A stretch of DNA of 64,000 bases from Alphaproteobacteria bacterium (GCA_005884685.1 VBAH01000077.1:1-64000); one strand, 5' to 3'. Shown: positions 51,090-59,318, counted from the stretch's first letter. A program made the numbers and translations. The notes: generated from the letters alone by a model not told the origin.

Positions 51090-51424
51090 GTAGGGCGGGC
51101 AAAGCAGGATGCTTACGACCGGTTCATCGTGCAAATGCGGGAATTCGGTACGGCATTCGGTTTCAGGATGGTGATCAAGCCGAGCAACCCTCGGCCATAT
51201 GATATGTATTTTCAGATGTGGCGTCCGGACGTCGAGGTCTCGTCGGCAAACATCTCCGGCACCGGTGCGACTGATTTGAAATTGATGTGCTCTTCTATCC
51301 CAAGCGGGATCAGCCGCCGCCGCCGCCGCCGCCGGAGAATGTTGCGCTGTTGGTCGAGGGCCTGCGGCAGTTTCTCGACAAGGTGCCGGGTGCTGCGATC
51401 ACGGAAAAAGGCAGTTCGCGGTAG
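51090..51424 (+). pseudogene. Broken relative of the 48827 immunity gene
   Basis: Translation shows REFGTAFGFRMVIKPSNPRP, YDMYFQMWRPDVEVSSANIS, GTGATDLK, then a frameshift near 51285. In the next frame it continues VLFYPKRDQPPPPPPPENVA, LLVEGLRQFLDKVPGAAITE up to a stop at 51422-51424. Both parts match the 48827 protein. A (CCG)7 run encodes the proline stretch. There is no toxin in front of it, so it looks like the immunity gene of the original cassette, displaced by later ones. Confidence 0.75.
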
Positions 51425-51460
51425 AGTCGCCGGGGCGGGCCGCGCGGACCACACGAATCA

Positions 51461-51490
51461 AAACGGCGCGGATTTCTCCGCGCCGTTTTG
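51461..51490. terminator. Bidirectional Rho-independent terminator
   Basis: Stem GGCGCGGA / TCCGCGCC (51465-51472 and 51477-51484), loop TTTC, flanked by AAAAC and GTTTT. Nearly the same as the terminator at 49366. It can end both the rightward cassette message and the leftward protease gene that stops at 51514. Confidence 0.8.
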
Positions 51491-51513
51491 CCCTGACCCC
51501 CGACGAATTCGTG

Positions 51514-52290
51514 TTAGTGCGCGGCCGCCCAGTGCTTGCGCTTGCCGGCATAGCGGCGCGGCGCGCGCGGCTCGGAGGCCTGGCGCGTCTCGCCCGCGGG
51601 CGCGGAGGCGTAACTCGCGCCGCCGCCCACCGCCGAGAAGTGCGTGAGGAAGCCGCAGGCGCCGACGCCCGCATAGTTCGACACGCGCTCCACGATGCCG
51701 ACCAGCACGTAGCGCGTGCCGTCGAACTTCGCGACCGGGCCGCCCGAATCGCCCATGCAGGCGCTGGCGCTGATCGCGCCGCGGCGGTGCGGATCGACCA
51801 GCGCGCCGTAGCGCGCATCGGCGACGAGGCGCGCCTCGCGCAGGCCGGCGGAGCGCATGCGCGCGGCTTCCTGCGCGGTGCCATAGCCCGCGATGGTATA
51901 GCTGCCGCCGCCGCCGGCAGAGCCGGTCGCGATCGGGATGTAATTTGCCGGGAGCGGGCTTCCGAGCGTGAGCAGCGTGGTCTGCCCTTGCGAGGAATGG
52001 CCGGTCACCGGAATGCGGCTGCCGCCGGCGACGACGAAGAACGGCCCGCCGTTCTCGACGCAATGGTTGGCGGTGAGCAGCTGCTGGCGCCCGATCACCG
52101 TTGCGGAGCACAGCAGATTGTGGCCGACCAGCTTGACCACGTGGCGGCTGATGGCGCCCGCACCCTGGCCGCGCATGACTGCGTGGGCGTCGGTGCTGGC
52201 ATAAAGAAACGCAGCCGAAGCCGCGAGGAGAGCGAGCGCGCGAAGTGGAACTTGCTTCGCGGTGTCCGCGAAGCGCATCGTCTGCCGCAT
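51514..52290 (-). CDS. Exported trypsin-like serine protease 1
   Basis: A 258-residue S1-family protease. A signal peptide region (PLRALALLAASAAFLYASTD, then AHA) is followed by the chymotrypsin fold: His in QQLLTANHCVENGG, the nucleophile in ASACMGDSGGPVAKFDG, and Cys pairs around both. The Asp is less certain (TLLTLGSPLPANY region lacks an obvious DxA). The C terminus is a basic tail (EPRAPRRYAGKRKHW). Predicted secreted or periplasmic. It lies antisense between GTA genes g5 and g6. Confidence 0.75.
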   Translation of the reverse strand: MRQTMRFADTAKQVPLRALALLAASAAFLYASTDAHAVMRGQGAGAISRHVVKLVGHNLLCSATVIGRQQLLTANHCVENGGPFFVVAGGSRIPVTGHSSQGQTTLLTLGSPLPANYIPIATGSAGGGGSYTIAGYGTAQEAARMRSAGLREARLVADARYGALVDPHRRGAISASACMGDSGGPVAKFDGTRYVLVGIVERVSNYAGVGACGFLTHFSAVGGGASYASAPAGETRQASEPRAPRRYAGKRKHWAAAH

Positions 52291-52397
52291 GGAGGACCCC
52301 TCGTACAGGTGTTCTAGACCAACGTGCAATTGCGTTGTTGTGTTTGACCCCGCAGTGCACACAATCCCCGTTCATCACGGCGTAATCAAGATCAAAA

Positions 52398-53150
52398 TCA
52401 CGGGGTCCGTAGTTTTCGGTAATCTTCGATCCAGTTGCGGTAGAGAAATAGGGGTGTGACGCCGGTCAGGCCCCCGCAGCCGGCCGAGTTCCCCGCTCCG
52501 GTAGACCAGCTTACCACTCCGACCAGGGCGGCTACGCCGTTGGTCGTAAAAACCGGCGCACCTGAGTCGCCGGTGCAGGCGCCGAGGCCGGCGCGTTCGC
52601 CCTTGGTCGCAGGATCGACCAGGCGGATCTGCAGCGTGCCGGGCTTGCCGGTCGCGATCAGGGCGGCGGCGCGCACCGTTCCGCCCGTTTTGCCGTCGCC
52701 GCGAATCGACACGCCGTAGCCCGCCACCGTCAGCGCATCGCCCGGCGCCACGGTGAGGGGAGGAGCAAGAGTCGCGGGCGCAACGCTTGCAAGCGGCGCG
52801 GCAAGCTGGAGCAGCGCCACGTCCGCGGTTGCGCGGTGGGCCTGCAGGGCTTTCGCGTCGAATTTCGGATGCGCGGTGACGCGCGCGACATCGCGTAACT
52901 GCGGCTGCCGCGCCGCATCGAACTCGACGATCTTGTACTCGGCGCCGGGCAGCACGCAATGCGCCGCCGTGAGGATGAGATCGGGCGCGAGCGCGACACC
53001 CGAACAGGAATTGCCGCGCGAGCCGACGATCAGCACGACCGAACGCGCGATCCCTTCCGGCGGCGCGCCGGCGCCGCCGACCATCGCGGCGGCGGGCAGG
53101 GACGAGATCACGAGACACATGAGGGCAAGGGCGCGCCGCATCGCGCGCAT
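52398..53150 (-). CDS. Exported trypsin-like serine protease 2
   Basis: A 250-residue S1-family protease with signal peptide MRAMRRALALMCLVISSLPA. Triad: His in LILTAAHCVLPG, Asp in RATADVALLQLAAPL, Ser in ACTGDSGAPVFTTNG, all in the usual spacing; GWWS-type strand VVSWSTGAG present. Complete and probably active. Its divergent start is 40 bases from g6. It is not closely alike in sequence to protease 1 but both lie together on the minus strand, so the pair probably arrived as a unit. Confidence 0.82.
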   Translation of the reverse strand: MRAMRRALALMCLVISSLPAAAMVGGAGAPPEGIARSVVLIVGSRGNSCSGVALAPDLILTAAHCVLPGAEYKIVEFDAARQPQLRDVARVTAHPKFDAKALQAHRATADVALLQLAAPLASVAPATLAPPLTVAPGDALTVAGYGVSIRGDGKTGGTVRAAALIATGKPGTLQIRLVDPATKGERAGLGACTGDSGAPVFTTNGVAALVGVVSWSTGAGNSAGCGGLTGVTPLFLYRNWIEDYRKLRTP

Positions 53151-53190
53151 CAGCCCGCGCGCCGAACGATTGTCAACGGAAAGAGCGACC

Positions 53191-53766
53191 ATGCCCTCCA
53201 TCCTCCTGTCCGGTCCCGCGGTCGAGCCGATCACGCTTGCCGAGGCGAAGCAGTTCATCCGCGTCGAGCATGACGATGACGACGACATCATCGCGGCGCT
53301 GATCGCCGGCTCGCGCATTCACGTCGAGACACAGACGCGCCGCGCGCTCATCACGCAGAGCTGGCGGCTCACGCGCGACGTCTGGCCGGAGATCGGCTGC
53401 GTGCCGGTGCTGCCGGTGCCGTTGCGCACGCTCGATGCGGCGCGCGTCTACAAATCCGACGGCAGTACGCTGGCGATCGACCTCGCGGCGTTCGCGGTCG
53501 ACAAGGCCGCGGCACCGGCGCGGCTCTCGTTCATGCGCGGTGCGCTGCCGGCGCCGGAGCGGCGCGTCGCGGGCATCGAGATCGACGTGACCTGCGGTTA
53601 CGGGGCTGCCCCGGCGAACGTGCCCGAGCCGCTGCGCCAGGCGATCCGGTTGCTGGTCGCGCACTGGTACGAGAACCGCGGGCTGGTCGCGGTCGGCCAT
53701 GAGATCGCGGTGCTGCCGCACACCGCCGCGGCGCTGATCGCGCCCTACCGGGTGCTCGCGCTATGA
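53191..53766 (+). CDS. GTA g6: head-tail connector (phiE125 gp8-like)
   Basis: A 191-residue protein of the phage connector family: VEPITLAEAKQFIRVEHDDD, DDIIAALIAGSRIHVETQTR, then PEPLRQAIRLLVAHWYENRG. In RcGTA g6 forms the adaptor ring below the portal. ATG at 53191 gives the canonical start. It overlaps g7 by 4 bases (ATGA). Confidence 0.88.
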   Translation: MPSILLSGPAVEPITLAEAKQFIRVEHDDDDDIIAALIAGSRIHVETQTRRALITQSWRLTRDVWPEIGCVPVLPVPLRTLDAARVYKSDGSTLAIDLAAFAVDKAAAPARLSFMRGALPAPERRVAGIEIDVTCGYGAAPANVPEPLRQAIRLLVAHWYENRGLVAVGHEIAVLPHTAAALIAPYRVLAL

Positions 53767-54080
53767 CGCCCGGCGAGCTCAACCGCCGCCTCGTGCTCGA
53801 GGCGCCGGTCGAAAGCGCAGACGGCGCAGGCGGCGTCGCGCGCACTTACGCAGAAGTGATGACGCTGTGGGCGAGCGTCGAGCCGGTGTCGGCGCGCGGC
53901 GCGGTCGTGGCCGACGCGCCCGGCGCGACGGTGACACACCGGATCGTCACGCGCAGGCGCACCGGCGTCACCACGCGGCATCGCTTTGTCGAAGGCGCGA
54001 TCGTCTACCGCATCGTCACGCTGCGCGACGATGCCACGCGCCGCTTCCTCGTGATCGGCGCCGAAGCGCGCGCGGACTAA
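53763..54080 (+). CDS. GTA g7: head-tail adaptor/stopper
   Basis: A 105-residue protein of the phage head-tail joining family (MTPGELNRRLVLEAPVESAD, VMTLWASVEPVSARGAV, then THRIVTRRRTGVTTRHRFVE). It plugs the connector after packaging. Coupled to g6 by a 4-base overlap; g8 follows after 14 bases. Confidence 0.88.
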   Translation: MTPGELNRRLVLEAPVESADGAGGVARTYAEVMTLWASVEPVSARGAVVADAPGATVTHRIVTRRRTGVTTRHRFVEGAIVYRIVTLRDDATRRFLVIGAEARAD

Positions 54081-54094
54081 CTCGGAGAGCACCC

Positions 54095-54505
54095 ATGTCC
54101 ACTGCCGCCGTGGCGCTGCGCGCCGCGATACACGATGCATTGGTCGCGGACGGCGCGCTTGCCGCACTGCTCGGCGGCCCGAAAGTCTACGACGAGCCGC
54201 CACAAGGCGCGGCGTTTCCGTATGTGACCATCGGCGACGCGCGCATTGGCGATTTCTCCGCCGGCAGCGATCCCGGAGAGGAGCATCGCCTCACCCTGCA
54301 TGCGTGGTCGCGCCAGGGCGGGCACAAAGAGGCGCACATGATCGCGGGCGCGCTGCTGGCCGCGCTCGACGACGCGCCGCTCGCGCCCGCCGGGCACCAC
54401 CTCGTCAATTTGCGCTTCTCCGTCGCCGACATCCGCCGCGAGGCCGACGGGCGCACCTATCACGCGCTGGTGCGCTTCCGCGCGGTCACCGAACCAAGCG
54501 AATAG
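54095..54505 (+). CDS. GTA g8: tail terminator (DUF3168)
   Basis: A 136-residue DUF3168 protein: AALRAAIHDALVADGALAAL, GGPKVYDEPPQGAAFPYVTI, HRLTLHAWSRQGGHKEAHMI and the end RTYHALVRFRAVTEP. In RcGTA g8 caps the tail tube at the head side. GGAGAGCACCC precedes ATG 54095. Complete. Confidence 0.88.
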   Translation: MSTAAVALRAAIHDALVADGALAALLGGPKVYDEPPQGAAFPYVTIGDARIGDFSAGSDPGEEHRLTLHAWSRQGGHKEAHMIAGALLAALDDAPLAPAGHHLVNLRFSVADIRREADGRTYHALVRFRAVTEPSE

Positions 54506-54570
54506 CGAATGGCGAGTAGCGAATAGGGACTGCCGCCCCACCATTCGCCACTCGCTATTCGCCATTCGCC
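54499..54570. repeat. Imperfect inverted repeat of GCGAAT heptads
   Basis: Left arm of GCGAAT(A/G) repeats (54499-54527) and right arm of their complement CCATTCGCCACTCGCTATTC, GCCATTCGCC (54541-54570), forming a long hairpin between g8 and g9 that starts in the last codons of g8. It could act as an attenuator or mRNA stabiliser between tail genes; related repeats are common in Bradyrhizobium intergenic regions. Confidence 0.75.
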
Positions 54571-54589
54571 TGCTTGAAAGGACACATCC

Positions 54590-54997
54590 ATGGCTGCCCA
54601 AAAGGGAAAAGACCTGCTCGTCAAGATCGCCGACGGCGCGAGCTTCGTCACCGTCGCGGGCCTGCGCGCGCGCAGGCTCTCGTTCAACGCCGAGACCGTC
54701 GACATCACGCACGCCGAATCCGCCGGGCGCTGGCGCGAGCTGCTCGACGGCGCCGGCATCAAGCGCGCCGCGGTCGCGGGACGCGGCCTGTTCAAGGACG
54801 CATCGTCCGACGCCTTGATGCGCCAGACTTTCTTCGACGGCGCGGTGAAGAGTTTCCAGATCGTGATCCCGGACTTCGGCACCGTGCAGGGGCTGTTCCA
54901 GATCACCTCGCTCGAATTCGCCGGCGAGCACGACGGCGAGGTGACGACCGAGCTCGCGCTCGAGTCGGCGGGCGAGCTGACGTTTACCGGCGCGTGA
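54590..54997 (+). CDS. GTA g9: major tail tube protein
   Basis: A 135-residue phage tail tube protein (TP901-1 type): KGKDLLVKIADGASFVTVAG, LRARRLSFNAETVDITHAES, GRWRELLDGAGIKRAAVAGR, and the end GEVTTELALESAGELTFTGA. GAAAGGACAC before ATG 54590. Complete. A toxin cassette follows before g10. Confidence 0.9.
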   Translation: MAAQKGKDLLVKIADGASFVTVAGLRARRLSFNAETVDITHAESAGRWRELLDGAGIKRAAVAGRGLFKDASSDALMRQTFFDGAVKSFQIVIPDFGTVQGLFQITSLEFAGEHDGEVTTELALESAGELTFTGA

Positions 54998-55033
54998 GCG
55001 CGGCCTCGCGATTATCACAGCGGGATTCTTCCG

Positions 55034-55843
55034 ATGTCCTACGCCAATCCGATCTGGCTCGAAGGCCGGCGCAAGTACTGGACGCGGCCCGACGCCTACC
55101 GCTTCGCGCCGCCCGGCTCGCCCGAGGCGAAGATGCCGGGGTGGATCGATCCGTGGATGACACGCGTGCGGGCGAAAGAAGCCGCCGAGGACGCGGCGGC
55201 CGAACAGGAGGAATTTGAGCGCGAGGTGTTAGCCCTGCGCCACGACTTCGCGAAGCTCAAGCTCGAATACGAGCTGCGCTGCTTCCAGCGAAAATACAGT
55301 CCCGATCAGCAGCGCTCGCCGAAGGGTAATCCCGATGGCGGGCAGTGGACGAGCGGGAGCGGAGGCTCACATCCTGCGAATGGCGATGCTTCTCAAAGCG
55401 GTGAGGGACTGGCCCAAGATCGGCGGTCCATGATTGCGCCGGGGTCCGGCCAAGAGCCTCGCCGTGATTTGTTGGACTTGGATGCAATCGCAAAGGATCC
55501 GCGGATTCGCGCGCGCATCGATGAGGCATGGGCTGCCTCTGACCCAAATGGTTTTGGCCGAGAGCATGGCTTTTGGATTTCTCGCAACGATGCGACGGGT
55601 GAGCTCTTCACGCGGCCGTTTTTCAATCCAGGAGGCCCGGCAACCATCGTTCCAGGTGCACCTCCAAGTGACGCAATCGCGTCTTTTCACACGCACCCAG
55701 CGCGCCCCGAGTTTGGAGGATACCCGGGTCCCAGTTTGGAAGATGAGCAGTACGCTGCGCGTACGGGCCTGCCAGGACTGCTTCAATCCCATATCGGAAT
55801 GTACTATTTTGGCCCGTTGCTTCGACCGCGCCGATCCCCTTGA
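55034..55843 (+). CDS. GTA-embedded polymorphic toxin with JAB/DUF4329-like C-terminal domain
   Basis: A 269-residue protein. The type 2 header is nearly identical to 45115 (MSYANPIWLEGRRKYWTRPD, PEAKMPGWIDPWMTRVRAKE). It is followed by the charged helix and the linker YSPDQQRSPKGNPDGGQWT (88-106). The C-terminal domain (about 140-269) has Glu at about 177 in FGREHGFWI, HTHP at 219-222 and PSLEDE with Ser234/Asp237. That is the E...HxH...SxxD layout of JAMM/JAB metalloproteins and DUF4329 toxins. A zinc peptidase or nuclease-like role is expected; the substrate is unknown. Two small genes follow, then g10. Confidence 0.72.
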   Translation: MSYANPIWLEGRRKYWTRPDAYRFAPPGSPEAKMPGWIDPWMTRVRAKEAAEDAAAEQEEFEREVLALRHDFAKLKLEYELRCFQRKYSPDQQRSPKGNPDGGQWTSGSGGSHPANGDASQSGEGLAQDRRSMIAPGSGQEPRRDLLDLDAIAKDPRIRARIDEAWAASDPNGFGREHGFWISRNDATGELFTRPFFNPGGPATIVPGAPPSDAIASFHTHPARPEFGGYPGPSLEDEQYAARTGLPGLLQSHIGMYYFGPLLRPRRSP

Positions 55844-55869
55844 GGCGGGTTCGAAAATGAGAGGCCTTC

Positions 55870-56142
55870 GTGTTCAAAGCACTGATATTGGTCGCAGCGC
55901 TCCAACTGACGGTAGATGAAGCCATGTCGCAGCCGAATTGTGATGTTGTCAAAATTGCCGCGGACTACGCCCGGACCCGGTGGCCGGTCGACCTCACCAC
56001 TGATCGGCGTGTGATCCGCTCGTTTGACGGCAATGTTTGGAAAGTTCGGTTCAGCCTGCCAGACAATACCCTTGGTTATGTCCCGGAGATCGGCATCGAT
56101 CAGAGGACCTGCCAGGTCGTCAGCGCCGTCCTCTGGCAATAA
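55870..56142 (+). CDS. Exported small protein of the JAB-like cassette
   Basis: A 90-residue protein with a signal peptide (MFKALILVAALQLTVDEAMS) and a 70-residue mature domain with two cysteines (QPNCDVVKIA, DQRTCQVVSA). Periplasmic location suggests protection against toxin entering from outside, or a cofactor role. 26 bases behind the toxin. No family recognised. Start codon is GTG by the frame. Confidence 0.5.
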   Translation: MFKALILVAALQLTVDEAMSQPNCDVVKIAADYARTRWPVDLTTDRRVIRSFDGNVWKVRFSLPDNTLGYVPEIGIDQRTCQVVSAVLWQ

Positions 56143-56165
56143 CGCCGTGAGTGAAGAGTTCGATC

Positions 56166-56537
56166 ATGAACAGCGGCGCCAAAGAAATCGTCGGCGTTCT
56201 CATGCAAGTCCTCGGCGGGGCCGAAATATCGCACGATCAACTGACGGAATTGAGTTTTGAAGCCGACGGCGAACTTCAGCGCGCTCTCAATGAGGCTTAC
56301 ATCAAGATTATGGAGTTCGCCTACGATAGCGAGCTGAGGGTTCGTGATCCGGTGCTCGATCGCGCGATAGTCCAAGCAATTCTTGCCGCAATGCAAATGA
56401 TCGGTGCTGAGTTGTACACCAGCGATCATCACAAAGCAGGATACCTGATGTGGCACGAGCCGGGCTGCGGCTACGGCTTTCCGGTCACGCAGAACCCGCG
56501 CGACCTGCTCATCGGCGACGACGCCAAATATCTCTAG
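56166..56537 (+). CDS. Immunity-like protein of the JAB-like cassette
   Basis: A 123-residue soluble helical protein (MNSGAKEIVGVLMQVLGGAE, then LSFEADGELQRALNEAYIKI, AIVQAILAAMQMIGAELY). It ends GYGFPVTQNPRDLLIGDDAK, 12 bases before g10. No family recognised; size and position argue for cytoplasmic immunity. A GTG at 56151 is an alternative start. Confidence 0.5.
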   Translation: MNSGAKEIVGVLMQVLGGAEISHDQLTELSFEADGELQRALNEAYIKIMEFAYDSELRVRDPVLDRAIVQAILAAMQMIGAELYTSDHHKAGYLMWHEPGCGYGFPVTQNPRDLLIGDDAKYL

Positions 56538-56549
56538 CAGGATGACCCC

Positions 56550-56891
56550 ATGCCCAATCTCCACCGCGGCGAGATCGAAGCCGAGATCGGCGGCGCGCGG
56601 CGGCGCCTGGTGCTGACGCTCGGCGCGCTTGCCGAACTCGAGGCGGCGTTCGGCGCCGACGACCTGACCGCGCTCGCCGAGCGCTTCGGCGCGGGCCGGC
56701 TCAAGGCAATCGATCTCGCGCGCATCATCGGCGCGGGCCTGCGCGGCGCCGGCGAGGCGATCAGCGACGAGGAGGTCGCGCGCCTCTCGGTCGACGGCGG
56801 CGTGCCGGGCTTTGTGCGCATCGCGGGCGCGTTGCTCGCCGCGACCTTCGGAGTCGACGAACGCCCTTTGGGGGAGCAGGCGGGCGCGTGA
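56550..56891 (+). CDS. GTA g10: tail assembly chaperone-like protein
   Basis: A 113-residue gene-transfer-agent family protein: HRGEIEAEIGGARRRLVLTL, GALAELEAAFGADDLTALAE, and the C-terminal LLAATFGVDERP. In RcGTA and phages such small proteins assist tape-measure folding. It overlaps g10.1 by 4 bases (GTGA/ATGA type). Confidence 0.85.
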   Translation: MPNLHRGEIEAEIGGARRRLVLTLGALAELEAAFGADDLTALAERFGAGRLKAIDLARIIGAGLRGAGEAISDEEVARLSVDGGVPGFVRIAGALLAATFGVDERPLGEQAGA

Positions 56892-57091
56892 GGCGCGCGC
56901 CGTTTCCCTGGAAGGAAGCGATGGGCTTCGGGTTCGGCGTGTTGCGTCTTTCACCGGAGTCATTCTGGCGCATGACGCCGCGCGAACTGGCCGCCGCCAT
57001 GGAAGCCGTGCTCGGGACGCGCGAGGCCGCACTCGACCGTGCGTCATTCGCGGAGCTCAGCGCGCGGTTTCCCGACGCACCGTCAAGCTGA
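56888..57091 (+). CDS. GTA g10.1: second tail assembly chaperone-like protein
   Basis: A 67-residue protein (formerly DUF2376): FPWKEAMGFGFGVLRLSPES, FWRMTPRELAAAMEAVLGTR. GTG start coupled to g10. The pair g10/g10.1 often takes the place of the phage frameshifted chaperone. Confidence 0.85.
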   Translation: MRRAPFPWKEAMGFGFGVLRLSPESFWRMTPRELAAAMEAVLGTREAALDRASFAELSARFPDAPSS

Positions 57092-57161
57092 TCCCAAGAG
57101 GATTCCCCGTTCTCGAATCGTACTCTGCGCGTGGAACTTTCGTTCATGCGGAGAAACACGT

Positions 57162-57752
57162 ATGGCTGATGACTCAGGCGATTCCAACGACCTCGGAACT
57201 GATGCGCTCGCGAGCGGCATCGAAGGCGTGCGCACGCGCACGCGCGATCTGACCGCGAGCTCGAATGCGTTCGCGCGCGCGATCACTTCAGCTTTCGCGC
57301 AAGGAGCGACCGGCGCGAAAGGCTTCGATTCCGTTCTGAAGTCGCTCGCGCTGCGGCTTTCGACTCTGTCGCTCAATCTTGCACTCAAGCCGGTGACCGG
57401 CGCGCTGACCAGTGGCCTCACGAATCTGTTCAGCGGCTTGACGGGGTCCGCCGGCAACAGCGCGGCGAACGAAGGCCCGGTGCAGCCGTTCGCCAAAGGC
57501 GGCGTGATCGCCGCGCCGAGCTTCTTTCCGCTTGGCGCAAGCCGCGTCGGGCTCGCAGGTGAAGCCGGTCCCGAGGCGATCATGCCACTCGCGCGCGGAC
57601 CGGACGGGCGGCTCGGCGTCGCGGCGTCCGGCACGCCGGGCAACGTCACCATCAACATCGCGACCCCGGATGCCGAGAGCTTCCGCCGCTCGGAAACCTA
57701 TCTCACCGGTCTCATCGCCCGCGCGGTCGCGCGTGGACAAAGGGGACTCTGA
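57162..57752 (+). CDS. GTA g11: short tape measure protein
   Basis: A 196-residue tape measure protein. A helical N-terminal part (about 15-90) is followed by a hydrophobic segment (LALRLSTLSLNLALKPVTGA, LTSGLTNLFSGL). The phage-tail C-terminal signature is FAKGGVIAAPSFFPLGASRV, GLAGEAGPEAIMPL. RcGTA g11 is also about 220 residues because GTA tails are very short, so this is not a truncation. ATG at 57162 chosen; the frame is open from 57039. Confidence 0.88.
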   Translation: MADDSGDSNDLGTDALASGIEGVRTRTRDLTASSNAFARAITSAFAQGATGAKGFDSVLKSLALRLSTLSLNLALKPVTGALTSGLTNLFSGLTGSAGNSAANEGPVQPFAKGGVIAAPSFFPLGASRVGLAGEAGPEAIMPLARGPDGRLGVAASGTPGNVTINIATPDAESFRRSETYLTGLIARAVARGQRGL

Positions 57753-57754
57753 AG

Positions 57755-58393
57755 ATGCCGTTCCACGAAATCCTGTTTCCGCTCGACATCGCGCTCAAGA
57801 GCGCCGGCGGGCCGGAGCGCAAGACCGAGATCGTCGCGCTCGGCTCCGGCGCCGAGGAGCGCAACGCGCGCTGGGCGCATTCGCGCCGCCGCTATGACGC
57901 GGGTTACGGCGTGAAGACGCTCGACGCGCTGTCGCAGGTGGTCGCGTTCTTCGAGGAGCGGCGCGGCCGGCTGCACGGCTTCCGCTGGCGCGACCGGCTC
58001 GATCATTCCTCTGCGGCGCCGGGCGCGAGCGTGGCGCCGCTCGACCAGGTGCTCGGCACGGGCGACGGGGCGCGCACGGCGTTTCCATTGCTCAAGCTCT
58101 ATGGCGGCGCGCATGCGCCCTACCAGCGGCCGATCGCCAAGCCGGCCGCGGGCTCGGTGCGCGTTTCGGTCGGCGGTGTCGAGCAGAGCGACGGTACGGC
58201 ATTCACGTGCGACACGACGAGCGGCGTCGTGACGTTTCTGCCGGGGCACGTTCCCGGCGCCGGAGCGCTCGTGCGCGCGGGATTCCTGTTCGACGTGCCG
58301 GTGCGCTTCGACACAGACTACCTCGAAGTGGACCTGTCCGCCTTTGCGGCCGGCAGCGTGCCGCGCATTCCGCTGATGGAGATCAGACTGTGA
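57755..58393 (+). CDS. GTA g12: distal tail protein (DUF2460)
   Basis: A 212-residue DUF2460 protein: FHEILFPLDIALKSAGGPER, TEIVALGSGAEERNARWAHS, RRRYDAGYGVKTLDALSQVV, GFRWRDRLDHSS and the end FDTDYLEVDLSAFAAGSVPR. It forms the distal tail ring. Starts 2 bases after g11; its stop overlaps the GTG of g13. Confidence 0.92.
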   Translation: MPFHEILFPLDIALKSAGGPERKTEIVALGSGAEERNARWAHSRRRYDAGYGVKTLDALSQVVAFFEERRGRLHGFRWRDRLDHSSAAPGASVAPLDQVLGTGDGARTAFPLLKLYGGAHAPYQRPIAKPAAGSVRVSVGGVEQSDGTAFTCDTTSGVVTFLPGHVPGAGALVRAGFLFDVPVRFDTDYLEVDLSAFAAGSVPRIPLMEIRL

Positions 58394-59274
58394 GATCGAT
58401 TCCCCCCGCCCTGCAGGCGAAGCTCGATAGCGGCGTGACCACGCTCGCGCGCTGCTGGATCATCACGCGGCGCGACGGCGTCGTGATGGGCTTCACCGAC
58501 CACGACGCGGACCTGACCGTTGCGGGCACGCTGTGCCACGCCGGCACCGGGCTCACGGCGTCCGAGGCGACAGCGCGGCTCGGCCTGCAGGTCGACGGCT
58601 CGGAGATCGCCGGCGCGCTCGCGGACGATTCGCTCGCCGAGTCCGATTTGGCGGCGGGACGCTATGACGCCGCCAGCATCGAACTGCATCTGGTCGACTG
58701 GAGCGAGCCCGCGCTCAACGTGCTGCTGGCGAAAGGCGCGCTCGGCGAGGTGCGGCGCGAGGGCGCGGCGTTCACCGCGGAATTCCGCTCGCTCGCGCAT
58801 CGGCTCAACGAGGAGAACGGGCGGCTTTACACCGCGACCTGCTCGGCCGATCTCGGCGACGCGCACTGCACGGTCGATCTCGGCGATCCGGCCTTTCACG
58901 CGGGCGGCACGGTGGCGGGGCTCGCCGGCGCGTCGGCGTTTCACGCATCGGGCCTGGATGGCTTCGCGGATGGGCTCTTCATTGGCGGCAAGCTGAGCTT
59001 CACCGGCGGCGCGAACGCGGGCTTTGCCGTCGAGGTGAAGACGCATCGCGTCGCGCTCGACGGCGTGCTGATCGAGCTGTGGCAGAAGCCGCCCGAGCCG
59101 ATCGCGGTGTCGGACGCATTCACCGTCACGGCGGGCTGCGACAAGCGCTTCGCCACCTGCCGCGACCGCTTCGCCAACGCGGTCAACTTCCGCGGCTTCC
59201 CGCACATCCCGGGCAACGATTTCGTCATCAGCTATCCGGTGCCGGGGAAGGTTGCGGGTGGGCGGACGGGCTGA
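58390..59274 (+). CDS. GTA g13: tail hub protein (DUF2163/phage BR0599-like)
   Basis: A 294-residue hub protein. The N-terminal DUF2163 domain (RCWIITRRDGVVMGFTDHDA, LQVDGSEIAGALADDSLAES) and the C-terminal BR0599 domain are both present. Four cysteines stand in ATCSADLGDAHC and GCDKRFATC, matching the cysteines that, as I recall, hold an Fe-S cluster in the RcGTA hub. GTG start at 58390 overlaps the g12 stop by 4 bases. A toxin cassette follows before g14. Confidence 0.9.
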   Translation: MRSIPPALQAKLDSGVTTLARCWIITRRDGVVMGFTDHDADLTVAGTLCHAGTGLTASEATARLGLQVDGSEIAGALADDSLAESDLAAGRYDAASIELHLVDWSEPALNVLLAKGALGEVRREGAAFTAEFRSLAHRLNEENGRLYTATCSADLGDAHCTVDLGDPAFHAGGTVAGLAGASAFHASGLDGFADGLFIGGKLSFTGGANAGFAVEVKTHRVALDGVLIELWQKPPEPIAVSDAFTVTAGCDKRFATCRDRFANAVNFRGFPHIPGNDFVISYPVPGKVAGGRTG

Positions 59275-59318
59275 GTTTGTCTCAACCGAAATAGTCGTGA
59301 TTCCAAACGGGACGCCAC

